From Haliclystus octoradiatus (lineage: Eukaryota; Cnidaria; Staurozoa; Stauromedusae; Haliclystidae): a stretch of DNA of 64,000 bases. A model generated the notes under the pieces. That model made no database searches and was not told the origin of the DNA. It saw nothing but the letters and a program-made list of their open reading frames with translations. The position numbers were made by a program, and so were the translations under genes. The DNA is taken from NCBI GenBank assembly GCA_916610825.1, contig OU744452.1:4189543-4253542 (forward strand), written 5' to 3'. Numbering within the stretch: the first letter of the stretch is position 1; the number at the start of each line of letters is the position of its first letter. Shown piece after piece: positions 22,820 to 35,940 of this stretch.

Positions 22820-25025
22820 TCACATTCAAACATAACAGTTTAATGAATCTTAACGAATTCATTCCAATGTAGTGTTCTACGTCATTCTTTACATTGGGCA
22901 AAGGGGTAGTCCGCAATTTATTCGAGACTTGCGGACTTCAAACTTTTACTGAACCACTCACAAACCCTCTTAAAGGAGCAAAATTACCGGCGAGCTCTAC
23001 GAGCTTACAGTCACATGCATGTTTGTCGATCGTATTGTTTCTGTGCCTGAAACAACGCAGCAACTGAAATTTGAAGCCATGCCGCAGCTATGACTGACGT
23101 TGATTGTTGAATTTACGCTTAGCTTAAATCAAATTGAGCTCCTAGTGACCGCCGGTCAATTTTGCTCCATTATTTAAAGTAATGCAACAATCATACTGAT
23201 GCATGACGATTTATGTATGTTATGTACTGATGAATGTTTGAACTTTTTTTGATTGTAGATTATTTGACATATCTATTATTAGAAGGTCCTTCATTACGAT
23301 AGATCATTTTTCATTTGATGATAAATGATAGTTTGAATAATACATATCCTCTACGAATGTGTTTGTCTGGGTACTGTGATGTATTTTTGATCCAAAAATA
23401 AATTTATATAGAGATTTAATTACAATTACTATCATAATTGAAGATACGTGATATTCGTTTCGTACCACTGTTCGGTTAAATAGCGTTTCAATCATGCCAA
23501 AATCATGTTAAAAACCAAACTGTTGAATTGAAAAGATTACTCGAGAATATATATCGATTCAAAGTTGAGAAAAAGAAAATCAAAAGTTCAAGATTAATAA
23601 TGATTGAATTTTTGTATGGTTGAAGCGGTTGTAGGCTCCATTCTCTATAATATACTTTTTGATTTGGTTCAATCACGTGACAATAGCTTACAATGCACAC
23701 GCGTGCATTTTTATTTGTTACTTCCATATATTAGGCAAGGGCCATTGAATATTTTCAGTAAATTATTAATTCAGACAGTCACTCCGTTTACAACTCGATC
23801 ACTTCATTAAATTCCATGATATATACTTACAGTGTTGTCAATCACATGTCCTCCTCGTTAATAATTATCAAAAGCGTAACATGAAGCCTCTTCAGAGTTC
23901 TATGATTTAATTAGTTCTAGGGAAACTCCATTGTTCAGTGTTTTTTTTTCTCTGCTGACCGACCAGTTCCTCTAGACCGCTCCATGCACCATCACAAAGT
24001 CGGTATAGTCATGATTGCATGTAAGCTAGAGTCAGTGGAAATGCTAATCAATAGCTTCGCTGTACCGCAGGTAATCATTATGCAAATCATTATGCATCAC
24101 ACATTAAGGATATCGAAGACATGGCTTTGGAATTTCAAAGTTCTGTTCATGCAAACGAATTGAAAAAATGCTACAAAAGTAACAGTTGGGAATGTTTATA
24201 ATTGACGAACTCTGCACTTGACTTGCTTAAGTCTCACTTCTGTATTATGCCGATCTTGATGGATTGAGTGCACTCAAAATAGCATAATGTTTGAATTTAT
24301 AGTTGTCTTGATTTCGATTTGAATAAATTACGTGCTTGGGTTGTATCACTTTTTCGTTTTTACATATTTTTACATAAGAGTGATGATTAAAAACTACAGT
24401 GATACGTGTAATAATCGAAATAAAGTTTTAGGAATACTTAGCACCCAGAAAAGGTTTCTTTAATTTCAACGTTATGAAAGCTGAAACCTCATTTTCACTG
24501 GCGCAGCCTCTTTGGTATTAAATGCCTCCGTCACACGGCTCAATGAAAATCATTCAACGTACAATAATTTTTGATTTCAATGAACAAATGCGTTTTCAAT
24601 GATAAACAAAAACGGATAAACAGATTGTAACCGTAATCCAAAAAGTTATTTACGAAAGACTGATATAAAACAATTCCATATCATCTATGAATATGCTACC
24701 CCTATATACTAACTTATTTGAATTTAATCAGCTAGTAAATTGACAATTTCTCTTCAGATTCCGAGTGCTCTACGTCAACGAAATAGTATATGTGATTGCA
24801 CTGAAATATATACCCCATTAACTAAAGCACGAGCGACCGATCATGCGCTTAGGTTGTGAACACCACCACGCTACTACGACCAGAGAGAAAATGCAACAAT
24901 CAATGTGAGTGCTCGATGGCCAGCATGGATTCCTCTGTTTTGGCATATTTCTGGTTTAATTGGAGAATTGAAAGTTATCTTTCCCTAAACTAGAAATTGT
25001 AAATTTAAATTACAACAAATTTGCT
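22820..25025. other. Intergenic between genes A and B1
   Basis: About 2.2 kb without a gene I can support. ORFs at 23304-23495, 23503-23727 and 23604-23810 overlap each other on opposite strands and show no motif. Confidence 0.4.
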
Positions 25026-27731
25026 ATGAATTTTACGTATGGATATTTGTGGTCCTTTCTATCATTTGTACAATTTCTGCTATTATTGTCTGCTTCGGGT
25101 AAGCTTTAGCTTTCATAGCTAATTCTTTCTGGTAATATTGTTGTTTTCTTAAATTACATGTATTATTTTGATAATTTGCAGCAGAGTATTTAAGGAGACA
25201 TGTAGCTGTATGCATTTAAGCGCTCTGGTCGTTTGAATTTTCAAACAATGTTTCAATGTATGTGCTAGGTCGCTTTTATGATAACAACACACATCATTAA
25301 TTTCAAGTTAATATTATATCTTTTTCAGAATTTAACTGAACTCACATCATCCTTTTATTATATATTTTTTTATTAGAAACAATAATTTCAGGAAATCAAC
25401 GTTTTCAACATTAGAATAGAGTTTTCATTATACAGTAGCTACTGAAAATTCCGAATAATTTATGACATTTATACAATTTATTTCTGGCACTTTTGGCCAG
25501 AAAAGCTACTGCCAACTGACTTTTTTTCGTTGCCCAAAACACGCCAACTCAGATTTCAATGAAGGTTGGCCCAAAAAAAAACTATTTGGCCACCCCGACA
25601 TTGAGTGAATCGGGATGAGTTTTCGTGTGTTGGCGAAGCAATTTAAAGATGATCAAAAATTTGGCCAACGGGGCAACGGCACCAACAATCTATTGTTTTC
25701 GACCTTTTTCGAAGTTGTTTGCGAAATCAAAAAGTAATTTGACAGCCTCGGTCAACTCACGCCAACAATTTTTTGATCAACATATAGTTTTCATTACAAA
25801 ATTTGCATGTCCGTTTTGGGTATGGAATGTCAAAGTATCTACTAATCTGAACCCCGAGTATGTGTGCACTAGTTCGTAATTTAGTAATTGCACGCATAGC
25901 GGAGGCGTTTGATGAGTAGATAACTTTGAACTTCAAAATGTTCATAAATACTTACATAAAAATTTAATTGATTTGATCTGTTTAGGTTATTAATGATTCA
26001 GTTTCTAAATTTAATAAATTATTTATAAATTAATTCTTCTTGAATTGTATTGATTAAGTTTTTACTCCATTTACTAGCAGTATCTTTGGATCGTAACATA
26101 GTTTATACAGTGATTCTCACTATATAAACTATGATCGTAATAATAGATAGTGTATGTCGACTTCTGAAGGAAATGATTTAGTTCTTCCTAACCAAGATGG
26201 TGGAGAGTGATCGAGCATTTGCTCAGAAAAGGATTTATATAAAATTGTGCTTCTATCGGAGTTGATCATTCGTAATAAGTACTTCAATACAGTTTTAATG
26301 TCTATCTGCAGACGTGCAATACCTAGATCTCCTCTTACTGCTATCTTGTTGGTATTTCCCTTGACGCTCAACATTTGATGCATCCTTTTTCTTTACAGTT
26401 CTTCCAATATGTTACTCTCTTCGCTGTGAACTATGGAATGTGAATCCAACATATTTATAACTATCAGATATTTATAACTATTGTATGATGATGATGATGA
26501 TGGTAATGATGATGATGATAATGATAAATATTATCTAATATGTAATTTAGGTAACTGCTATCATTTATTTCTGCCTCTGACTTTGTCAGTGAGTATACAC
26601 TCTTTAAATGTGCCTTGTGCGCCTATGTACCACTTGAACATTAATATTTCTCAATAATGAGAATACAAAGGTTATACAAATATATTTATTGGTTACTGAA
26701 AACATGCTATCATAATGATATCTAGAAGATAGCATTTTTCTATGCACTTCCTTTCAGTGTACCCAGTCGAAAGTTGCAGACATAAAACTAATGGAGATCA
26801 GGTGAAATCAAGTCATGTTGCTGTGACAACTCATCGGCGAAGGAATACAACGTTGGGTAGCTACATATTTCAAGTTCTTGACAAGCCAATTCAAAATCGC
26901 CATCTGATGGAGGGAAGACACCATCAACCTCACAAAGGAGCAGCAAGGGCAACAAAAAGAGGATATCTCCATATTACAAAGAAAGACAGACTACACGAAC
27001 ATAAAAAACAAGCCATTGTTAACGAAAGAGGAACAAAACATTTCACTGTCAGAATATTTCCAAAATCAAAAGATGGAAAAACGCAAACCAAAGACGATTT
27101 TGTTATGTATGAGTTACCAGATGCATATGGAAAAGACAAAAGCCCTAAAATCAAATTCGTATCATCTGATTCTGGTACTAGTATGCAGTATGGAGATGAA
27201 CGACAATTAGATATAACACAGGCTAACTCATACGGCAACGGACAAGGTAGTTCTTATGGTAACCAGCCATCCCCTTCAGGTTCAGGGCAGCATGTAAGCA
27301 ATGGGTATAATGGATTTAGCCAAAACAACGCTAATCAGAGCACTTCTACCCAGACACAAGGCCATAGCACCGGTGGATATGGTTCAGAGGCTGTTAACAA
27401 CTCGAGTGCATCTTATGGTGGTGCAAATAATGCAAGCATCAACGGAGGAGAAGATGATGCGAAGTCACAGCAAGCTTATTTAATAATGGCAAATGAAAGT
27501 CAAAAGATACAAAGTGGTAAACCAGAAGGAGGATGCTGTGATGAAAAAACAAAATTATCAAAAACAGAGCAAATGGAAGAAACAATGATCCAATTTATTA
27601 AAAAAGTTAGTGCAAAATTGGAACTCAATTTAGTGAAGATTGCAACTAAAATAATTGAAAGAGAAAAGTGTCATAAAAATTCAAAAGAATGCTGGTGTTC
27701 TATGGGAAATAGTAGCTACAACCAATCATAA
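25026..27731 (+). CDS. Gene B1: secreted His/Lys-rich protein with Gly/Ser/Asn/Gln middle and Cys-rich C-terminus
   Basis: Exons 25026-25098 and 26758-27731 join at a phase-1 GTAAGC donor and a TTTCAG acceptor to give 348 aa. Exon 1 encodes a complete signal peptide (hydrophobic core FVQFLLLLSASG). The mature chain begins VYPVESC, is basic and His-rich to about residue 115 (HHQPHKGAARATKRGY), has a Gly/Ser/Tyr/Asn/Gln-rich middle (SYGNGQGSSYGNQPS), and ends with a helix-like segment (MIQFIKKVSAKLELNLVKIA) followed by C-x6-C-x-C. The helix resembles the C-terminal segment of gene A, which suggests common descent. No named family recognised. AATAAATAAA lies 45 bp after the stop. The alternative that the second ORF is a separate gene is unlikely, because it has no good ATG of its own before the splice site. 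Confidence 0.74.
26089..26140. repeat. 36-bp hairpin flanked by an 8-bp direct repeat
   Basis: GATCGTAA at 26089-26096 and again at 26133-26140 bracket a near-perfect hairpin: CATAGTTTATACAGTGA pairs with TCACTATATAAACTATG with one mismatch and a 3-nt loop. Eight-base duplications are typical of hAT insertions. It lies in gene B1's intron. Confidence 0.7.
26486..26526 (+). repeat. GAT microsatellite
   Basis: Interrupted run of (gat)n with gta and ata variants, in the intron of gene B1. Confidence 0.9.
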
Positions 27732-27775
27732 AAATAATAGTTAATAAAATTATATAGATATTTTATGTATAACCA

Positions 27776-27785
27776 AATAAATAAA
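27776..27785 (+). terminator. Probable poly(A) signal of gene B1
   Basis: Two overlapping AATAAA hexamers (27776-27781 and 27780-27785) lie 45 bp after the B1 stop codon; an isolated ATAAAA occurs earlier. Confidence 0.55.
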
Positions 27786-30700
27786 ACATTTTGTAACTCT
27801 GGTAATCCTTGTAGAACTGACTATTTATGTTTTTCACTATAGAGGGGTTTTCAACTCAGTTCATACTAGAGTGTAGAAACAAATGAGACAGTATAGTTAA
27901 CAGCAGTTGAATCAAATCTATGAGTAAATTTGGAAGAATGAGTACCTGTCGATCTTTATCCTATTCGTAATTCGTAAAAGTATAGAAGAATGACCAACTT
28001 AACAAATATGATGTGATTATCAAACTTACTCATATTATATTGCATACATTCAGGAGGGTTTCCACTAGACTAGACGAAACTCTCGCTAAAGCGAATTTGT
28101 TCCTGTTAAAAATACTAGTACGCATGCGTAGTGTGATGTATAACCCATGCAGGATCAGTCATGATAATTCACTCCAATTAAATTTGTAGTATATAGGAAC
28201 TGTTCGATTCCAATCAGATCATTGTATTGATGTTGTCATTGTATCGCTACTAGCTAAAAATGCCGGATAGATTCTGCTGAAATTTCATTAAATTTAGCAA
28301 ATCTTCAACGACATGCCACTTGCAAACAATACTAATTGATAATTATCTATCAAATATCTTTTTAAAAGAACAGATGTTTATGATACTTGACATGTCTCCT
28401 GTATTTGCCAAAGGGTTTTGACATTCTCTTTTCTATTCCCTTTTCAAAAATCAATTCTTATCCTGAAATGCTTTCAATTTTTAACTGAGTTTTTTTATAA
28501 TTTTCTATGTAATATAAGATTAAATATTCGCTACACGAAAGTAAAGTTAATTTCCTAGAGTTCTCAAATTTCAAAAGATACTCAAAATATTGCCTAGTTC
28601 CCAATACTCCAAACTTCAGAAGACCTTCTAGAATGTGTAAGACTACCCCTCATTCCCAAAAGACACAACATTCTAAATTGCCTCTTCAGAATGTTCCTGA
28701 CAATTCCTATAAGGGCCATAATGATAATTTCCATAATTATTTGAAATCTCGAAATAAATTTTAAATATTCAGCAGCAAAAATTTCGCGGCGGAAGTAACG
28801 ACGAAAATTTACCTGCAGCAAACTTTTGGAAACCCTTGTTAATAAATCTGGATAACAAATCATTTTGATCCATAATTGAAAATCTTCATTAGTCAAAACA
28901 TTAATTTACTGGTTGAAAATTTGGCATCGTGGATAGATTTCGGCATGTTAAACTTTTAAAATCCGTATATTTGATCATCGTTTATATTGCCTTAAATTGG
29001 CTCGTTCTGTATAACAGCCTACCGTTTCTACTATTTCGTTATCAGTGCTAAAATGCCTTGCATTTCATGTGAAGAATGTCGTGCATTGCATCTTTGTCAG
29101 TATTTTCAATGGCATTCATGAGAGGCCATAAAAGAAGAAGTAGATCATCATTAATAGATTGTTGAACAATGGAAAGAGAACAAATCGTTTCATCATAATA
29201 AATAAATTGTAAAATATGGATCCAAGTAAGAACAAACCTTTTTCATTTTCAAATCCCCTTCTATGCTCTCTATAGAGCCTACAATAACATATTTTCGACT
29301 ATGCACTATCAATATGAATGAATTGACAAATTGATGAATGAACGAAAAAAGAAATTATAGTTATTTCACATGCGTCAATCAAATATGGCCCTGATACAGA
29401 GTTTATTGTCTACAAGCCCGGGGTAAGTCAGCCTTCGGCTTAGTAAAACAGGTCGCTTCACTCACTTTAGTAGCCTGCAGTAAAACTTGTGAAAGTGAAT
29501 GTCAATAAGAAAGAGTCAAAAAAAAGAAATTAAAAATACAGAACAACACTGATCATGCATTTCAGTTTTGATAATTAACCCTCACATATGTGTAAAGTAT
29601 ATTGTCTATAAATCTACACAAGCTATTGCTCCTCTACGTTCCATTATTCTATTCTATATAACACTTTAATTTGCTTTTGCTGGTTACATGCTGCCAGGTC
29701 AAAACGCATGCAAGCAAGTCATTTTTAACACTATTAGATAACTTATAATCATTTACGGCAGTTGGCTGTTGAAGACCTTGAAAAAAAAGAGAGAAAATGT
29801 TTAGCAATCTTTCTAGTATCTCTGCTAGCCTTCAAGAGCTGGTTATCACGCTTTTTCGGAACTTGTTCCTCCTCGTGACATTGCCCGTAGAATAGTGAAA
29901 TTAGATTGAGAAGTTGATTCAGTATTATTTCTCTTCCTCATGTTCAGTCAATTCAATGGTTGATTCTACGGTATATTTAGGATACACTAGATTTCGAGTT
30001 GCATGCAAATGCATGCTTATATTGAGTTGTGAATCATCTGACTTAACTGGTTCAAATAAATGCATGAAGAAATCAATGTAGAAAAGATGATTGAAGCCGA
30101 AATTTAATTCAGAAATTATTCTATTTTATTTTTTGCTGCTCAGAGAAGCAAAACGTTGAGAAGTGAAAAGTGTAAGTTAAATAGCCATACACCCCCCCAA
30201 AAAAACAAAAATCAAAGAAACATTTCCAACCAGAGTGTCATAAAGCTGCAAGGTAACAATTTTTGGGTTTTGTCTAAATTTTATTATGTTCCACCTAACA
30301 ACACTGTCACATCCCGAAAAATTTGATTGATTATTTTTTATCCATAACGTGGTTATTCAACATTTGATTCAAGTGACTTCTGAAAAAGTATAGAATGAGA
30401 AACTATTTATCATCTTTACATCTTATTTCATTAATTACTGTCAATGCACGTTCTTTTATTATATTTTAGTTTATTTGTTGTCACTGATGAAGTGGAAGTT
30501 GGTATTGCACGAATTGCTGCTATATTTTAATTAAATTTCATTGCAGTACTGTACAATTTAACACTGGCTGTAATAATCAGGAAATATTTTTAGTTTATAT
30601 CTTCGTAATTTAATTTCCATAAAGCGGGTTTGTTTACAAATTTCATAACCTTATATTCAAGTCATTTTCAAATAATAATTTATGATCAATCATTAAATAA

Positions 30701-31448
30701 TTTCCAACTGTTCTTATTTGTTTCACTTTCATATAAATATACGTGCTGTTTTGTTTGTTTACGTTTGAATTTCATTCTGATAATTACTACGATGAAAATA
30801 CATAAATTATATGTCACGTCGCAACAAAGGATTGTTTTGTATTTGCGAGACAATAGAAATTCATTCAAGTGCGAAACTGCTTAGTTAAGCGCTTCAGTCT
30901 GAGAAAGCATTGTTGTTGAAAAGGAAACAGTTTTCATTGGTTTATATCAACTTCGATGTATTTATTTAAGAAATGAAGCGGGCCATGTACGCCTCTGGTT
31001 AATAACGAATCCATTGATATATGTTTCAAGTCAATTGCATCAAAAATGGCATCGTGAATCCCCGCCTTACATACGGACATACAAATGGAAACAGCGTAAA
31101 TTTAAAAGTAGATTCATGGACTTAGCAACATTTTAACTATTAGAAAGTTTCTAAATATGTTGATCCTTATTTGGTTAGTCTTACATATTTCTGTAGTGAG
31201 TTACCAAATACAATTGGATCTATAACGGAAGTACAACCAATAATTCGATGCTAACAGAGAGCCAATACAGATTCAACATGACGTCATAATTTGATCCTAT
31301 ATTCAATCGGAGGTGTTGTGACCAGTTCGTTTAATTTTCGACATTGTTTATAATCATATTCATAAACAACCTGTCGACTCAATGGACCAAAGTAATCCTC
31401 TGTGTTTTTAGCTTCTATCACTTTTGTCTGTGGAAACGGAGAGGCATA
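27786..31448. other. Intergenic between genes B1 and B2
   Basis: 3.7 kb without a supported gene. The 100-codon minus-strand ORF at 28594-28896 shows no motif I know. ORFs at 30630-30884 and 30686-30868 overlap on opposite strands and reflect AT-rich sequence. Confidence 0.4.
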
Positions 31449-33841
31449 ATGATGGCAAGAATGTAAGTATTAATCTAAACTCATTTGTCTACATACTTGC
31501 GACACATTCACGAAATTTTAAACGGTTAATAATGAATTATCAACAAGCCGGAATCTACAATTCCCGAAATCCAGAATTTTGTAGAAAGTAGACATTGAAA
31601 CGAATCAAAATTTGTTACACGAATTATTCTGAAAAATCCATTGTTTTACAAAATATATCAAACACAGAGACATATTTAACGTCGGTGTATAATCATCGAA
31701 AAATAACAGCAAAGAAGACAGAACTTATTAGTGTAACTAATGATATCAACACCTGATATGGTATTGTAATTTATGCCGAGGGGAAGGATTTAGGAAGGAA
31801 TATTTCGACATGTAAATAAAGCGAAAATTTAAAAAAATAGTTTATACTATAAGTTTCATATAAATTAAGAATTTGAAATGTTACATATTATCTAGATACA
31901 AATGGAAATGAAACAAATTCATGTCCCTCACATTCTTGCATCACACCTTTAAGGATACCAAAGTGATAGATTGGGGATACAATAGTTAACAGTGATATTA
32001 TGTTAATTATATGCTTAATTGACAATGAAAATATCTATTTTGTATATCCACTGCTTTGTTTTTTTGCAGAAGTACATGGGTTCTCTTTTTTGGAGCATTG
32101 GTTTTATTAACAAATGGTATGTTTCCAATCAAAATTTGTATTAACTACATTGCTAACATGTTCTGTTTGTTTATACTTCCGTCATCTGAAATTCAATAGG
32201 ATTTCAAGTTTTTAAACCTATCCGGTTGAATATCGTAAGATAATCTAATTATTTTTTGAGGAGACTTGCTATTATCGCTTCAATGTGACAATATGTTACT
32301 TTTATATATTGAATACTCCATTGAATATCTTATATGCCCAACCACTACAATGAATTCGACAATTACCTATCCCTACATGTAATTATGAAAAAGTTGGATT
32401 ATTAGAGAGTTGCCACATTTATGATATCACGTGAAAAGTGCAAGACCATTCTTCTAGATTAAAACTTTCATTTTCTAGTTCCAAGCAAAAGTTATTGTGT
32501 GTGCCCAATTATCAAGCGTCTTGTCTCGTCAATTATCAAGTTACTTGGAAATTGGGCATAAACAATCATTCCTAAATATATAAACAAGAAATAAATAACA
32601 GACTTTGAAACAAGAAAAATATTCTTCTAACAACTAAAGTTTTACTGTATATAAGCCACTCAGCTTAGTTCCTAGGGAAAATTTGGCATTCGCGAAATTA
32701 GTATTATCAATGAACTAGAATTAGAAAATAGAGAAGATGCTGGCGGGGATGTGGACAAATCAGAAAATGTAATGCAGTCATGATGGAGCCTCTCGATGAT
32801 ATTGTTTATCAAGAATTTGAACAAAACTAATAATTTATAGGGTTTCAGATAGTATAGGCCTGCAGTTAGTCGGGAATTTCACTTATTCGAATTGCAGCGG
32901 GTTACACAGTATATACAATTGACTAAATATCTGCAATTATATTCTGACATTGAGACAAAATTGAAGGAAGTGAACAATAATTGATTGTATTCACCCAACA
33001 TTTTTATAGTTTAAAATCAAATCAATAGTTATTTTTTATCACAATAGATTACCTTTCTACTTTGACATGATTTACAAGTGTGAAATACATTAGTATATAC
33101 TATGATAATAATAAATTTTTATCTTTATCTCATAGCATATAATATAGGGCTCTATGTCTTCATTTGACAGAGCGGTAAATAATAATAAAATATGGTGAAA
33201 GAGTCAAAGAATACACATTCCACAGTGTAATGTGTACTCTTTGACTCTTTCACCATATACGATTGATATATAATATCATAGATATATTCAGTTTATTTAC
33301 TAATTGATCATTTGAATAATAATGTTTCTGTGTTTCTTTAGCTGCTCCAGCAAAACATAAGCACAAACATTCAAAAGGCACAAAGCTAGCGAGTGAAAAT
33401 GGCAATTCAAGAAGCTACATTGACATTGATGCATCTGACCCCTTCAAAGTGCCCCAAAACAGCAAATACGTTGACCAACCAATGCCTACATTTAATGAAG
33501 ATGATTCCAACAAAGCTGAAGCCCCTACAGCACCGAAGCAAGAAAGCAGCAATAACAACGAAGAAGCTCCAGCCGCACCAGAAGCACAAGCCCCATCTGA
33601 TGACGTATCTAAATTAACCCAGACCGAGACTGACCCTGCTGCAGCTGCCATGGCAATGATTGACAACCCATCAGCTTTGACACCAGCCATCAACGAGAAT
33701 GATGGAACAAATGGCAAAGAACAAGCTGCCTCCGAACAAGGCTCAGAAGGACACTCAGATGAGTTAGAGTCAAAGCCAGAGGCTGAAAGCAGACAAACAG
33801 TCCCAAGATGGACTAAAGGAGAACAAGAAGGAGATCAGTAA
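31449..33841 (+). CDS. Gene B2: small secreted Ala/Pro/Glu-rich acidic protein, three exons
   Basis: Exons 31449-31462 (14 nt), 32070-32116 (47 nt) and 33342-33841 have clean GTAAGT, GTATGT and AG borders and agreeing phases, giving 186 aa. The first two exons together encode a typical signal peptide (MMAR, hydrophobic core WVLFFGALVLLTN, then A-A-P). The mature protein starts APAKHKHKHSKG, His/Lys-rich, followed by an acidic stretch rich in Ala, Pro, Glu and Asn without cysteines. Such proteins are usually disordered. It sits between B1 and C and shares the signal-exon phase and the His/Lys start with them, but not the A/C motifs. I recognise no family. Secretion is well supported by sequence; function is not. 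Confidence 0.72.
33190..33258. repeat. Near-perfect 30-bp hairpin in gene B2 intron 2
   Basis: 33190-33219 (start ATATGGTGAAAGAGTCAAAG) is the reverse complement of 33229-33258 with a single mismatch; the loop is 9 nt. The hairpin ends 83 bp before the acceptor of the last B2 exon and lies on the transcribed strand. It could be a microRNA-like precursor, a siRNA source or a tiny foldback element. Confidence 0.85.
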
Positions 33842-35940
33842 ACACAACTGAACACCTCAATTATGAGCACATTTAAATCGTTAAAGCTTAGTAAATTATA
33901 CTAAAAATGATTAACGTAAACAATAGACATGCATGTATAATTAATTGATTTGATTAAAGATAAATACATGGTATCATTTATTTAAACTGCTCAATTATAC
34001 ACATCATTATAGCATATTGCATTTAATTTTAGCAGTTAAGAGTTGCTAATAAATACATACATTTTGTTAGTCTTTGTTTTTTGGATGTGTTATATTCTTG
34101 AGAACAGAATGGGAATGAAAGATAGTGCAAGATAATTATCGAAATACTTTTAATTGTATAATTTGAGTCTTGGTGGTTCTTTTCTTTCTTCCATCGTTAA
34201 GTAACCGGGTTTAAACATCACACGAGTATACATAAAACTCACAAAGCATCGCACATGAGATACCAACCATCGCAAAAGCGAATTTGTACATAAACAAAGA
34301 CAATATTTTCATAAATGTTGCTGTGTTTGGTATAAGAAAATGCTATAGCTAATCTAGTGGGATAGACTTTTTATTTTGCTTCTGATATTTGTCGGTAGGC
34401 TGTGCTTATAATGATTTTCACATCGACAATGTTTGTGTGGCATAACAATATTATCCCTTGGTCACAGGCTTTTCAAAATACACCAGCAGGGTTATCAAAT
34501 TTTTCTTCCAATAATTATCAAGTGATTCACTTGGAACTTGTGTAAAATTGAAAATTGTATATCATGTCCCCTTCCCATTTATATTTATATTCTCCTTTAG
34601 CAAATGTTACCAAAAATACCAAAAGGTTTGTGTTTGTAGGATACTTTTACTTGACTATATAAAAATGTCGCTGGCCTATTATGATTACTTGCAACATAGC
34701 AGTTGCATTCTATGCTTGATATAGCACGCTCATCATGCCCACTTATTTCATATTGAAATGTTCATAATATCAAATACGACGCCTAACCGAAACACGATTT
34801 ATAGCATCATCATTCTAATAGAAGATTCAACAAAAACACATTATGCTTTTTATCGCTTCCCAATCTGTAGCATATCAATGATGGAAATGATTTTAAAAAT
34901 AAAACTTTCCAGTTAATATATACAATGTGCAACATGTGTCGTCAAATGCTAATGTGTCGTCAAATGCTAATGTAGCAGCAAATAACTGACATTAAGCAGA
35001 TTTACTCCATTGCATAGCTTTTCTGTAGAGAACTTTCTTTATGAAGCATATGGGCAAGATACTGATATGAGTTGAATAAAGAAAATACAGATATAGAGAC
35101 TCTGTCTGACCTTAGTTTTCAGGTTACTTATAGCTACTCAGTGGAGCCTTTGTCTGTTATGCACCCATTGGTTTTTGATTTCGCTACCGCCCCCTTGATT
35201 TAGTAACGGGTTGTTGTGTAAGCAAATCACAAACATCATGATCTCAGAAATCACAGGGCACTAATCGAACATATCGAAAAAACTTGGACTTTCAATTTAA
35301 GAATATACAACGATATTTTCTGTAAAATTATTATTGAAATATAGGACTATATTGGCAATATGAACATATGGTATAGAATGGATTATTATTAAATCAATAG
35401 GAGGTGAGGTTTCGTATTTGCAATTTGAAAATGGGAGACTTATGATGGCTGATGTATTTTTACATTTATTCGTTCAATCGTCGTTCAAATACAATAACCA
35501 TATAATGTCTGATAATGCATAACTGTTTATTGGAGAACACATGGCTACTGCAATATTGCATGATACGATACAACAATTTGATTTTTCAAAGCGATTTCAA
35601 GTTTTCATCAGGCTTACCACTGCTTCACATTTGCGAAGATAATATGTCGGAATTAGATGTCAGATTGAATACAATAAAGATAATGTTGTTGTTTTCTAAA
35701 TTCAGTAAAATCAATCTAGTTCTTTTAATATCATTTTATTTTGTTCATATATATTAAACTAAGACAATAATGCTCTCTAATTCTAAATAGCTATTGATGA
35801 ATTAACGCAATGAAGCTATACATCTAGCTGATGATAACACAGTTATAACACCATATCCTTTCAGTCATCGTTGTTGTGTTTTTTCAAAAATTTAGTCATA
35901 TATCAAAGAGCGTTGATGTTCTTCAAATGGTTCAGCATAG
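33842..35940. other. Intergenic between genes B2 and C
   Basis: No gene supported. Contains an 18-bp direct duplication (tgtcgtcaaatgctaatg, near 34937-34973) and, near 35170-35195, the string tttttgatttcgctaccgc that is also found near 44460-44505. The 80-codon ORF at 35515-35757 has no motif. Confidence 0.4.

Noticed and set aside
22087-22916. Minus-strand ORFs opposite gene A exon 4
   Set aside because: Shadows of the spliced plus-strand exon, without motifs.
28594-28896. 100-codon minus-strand ORF
   Set aside because: No motif, no signal peptide, no splice partner; length is not exceptional for the region.
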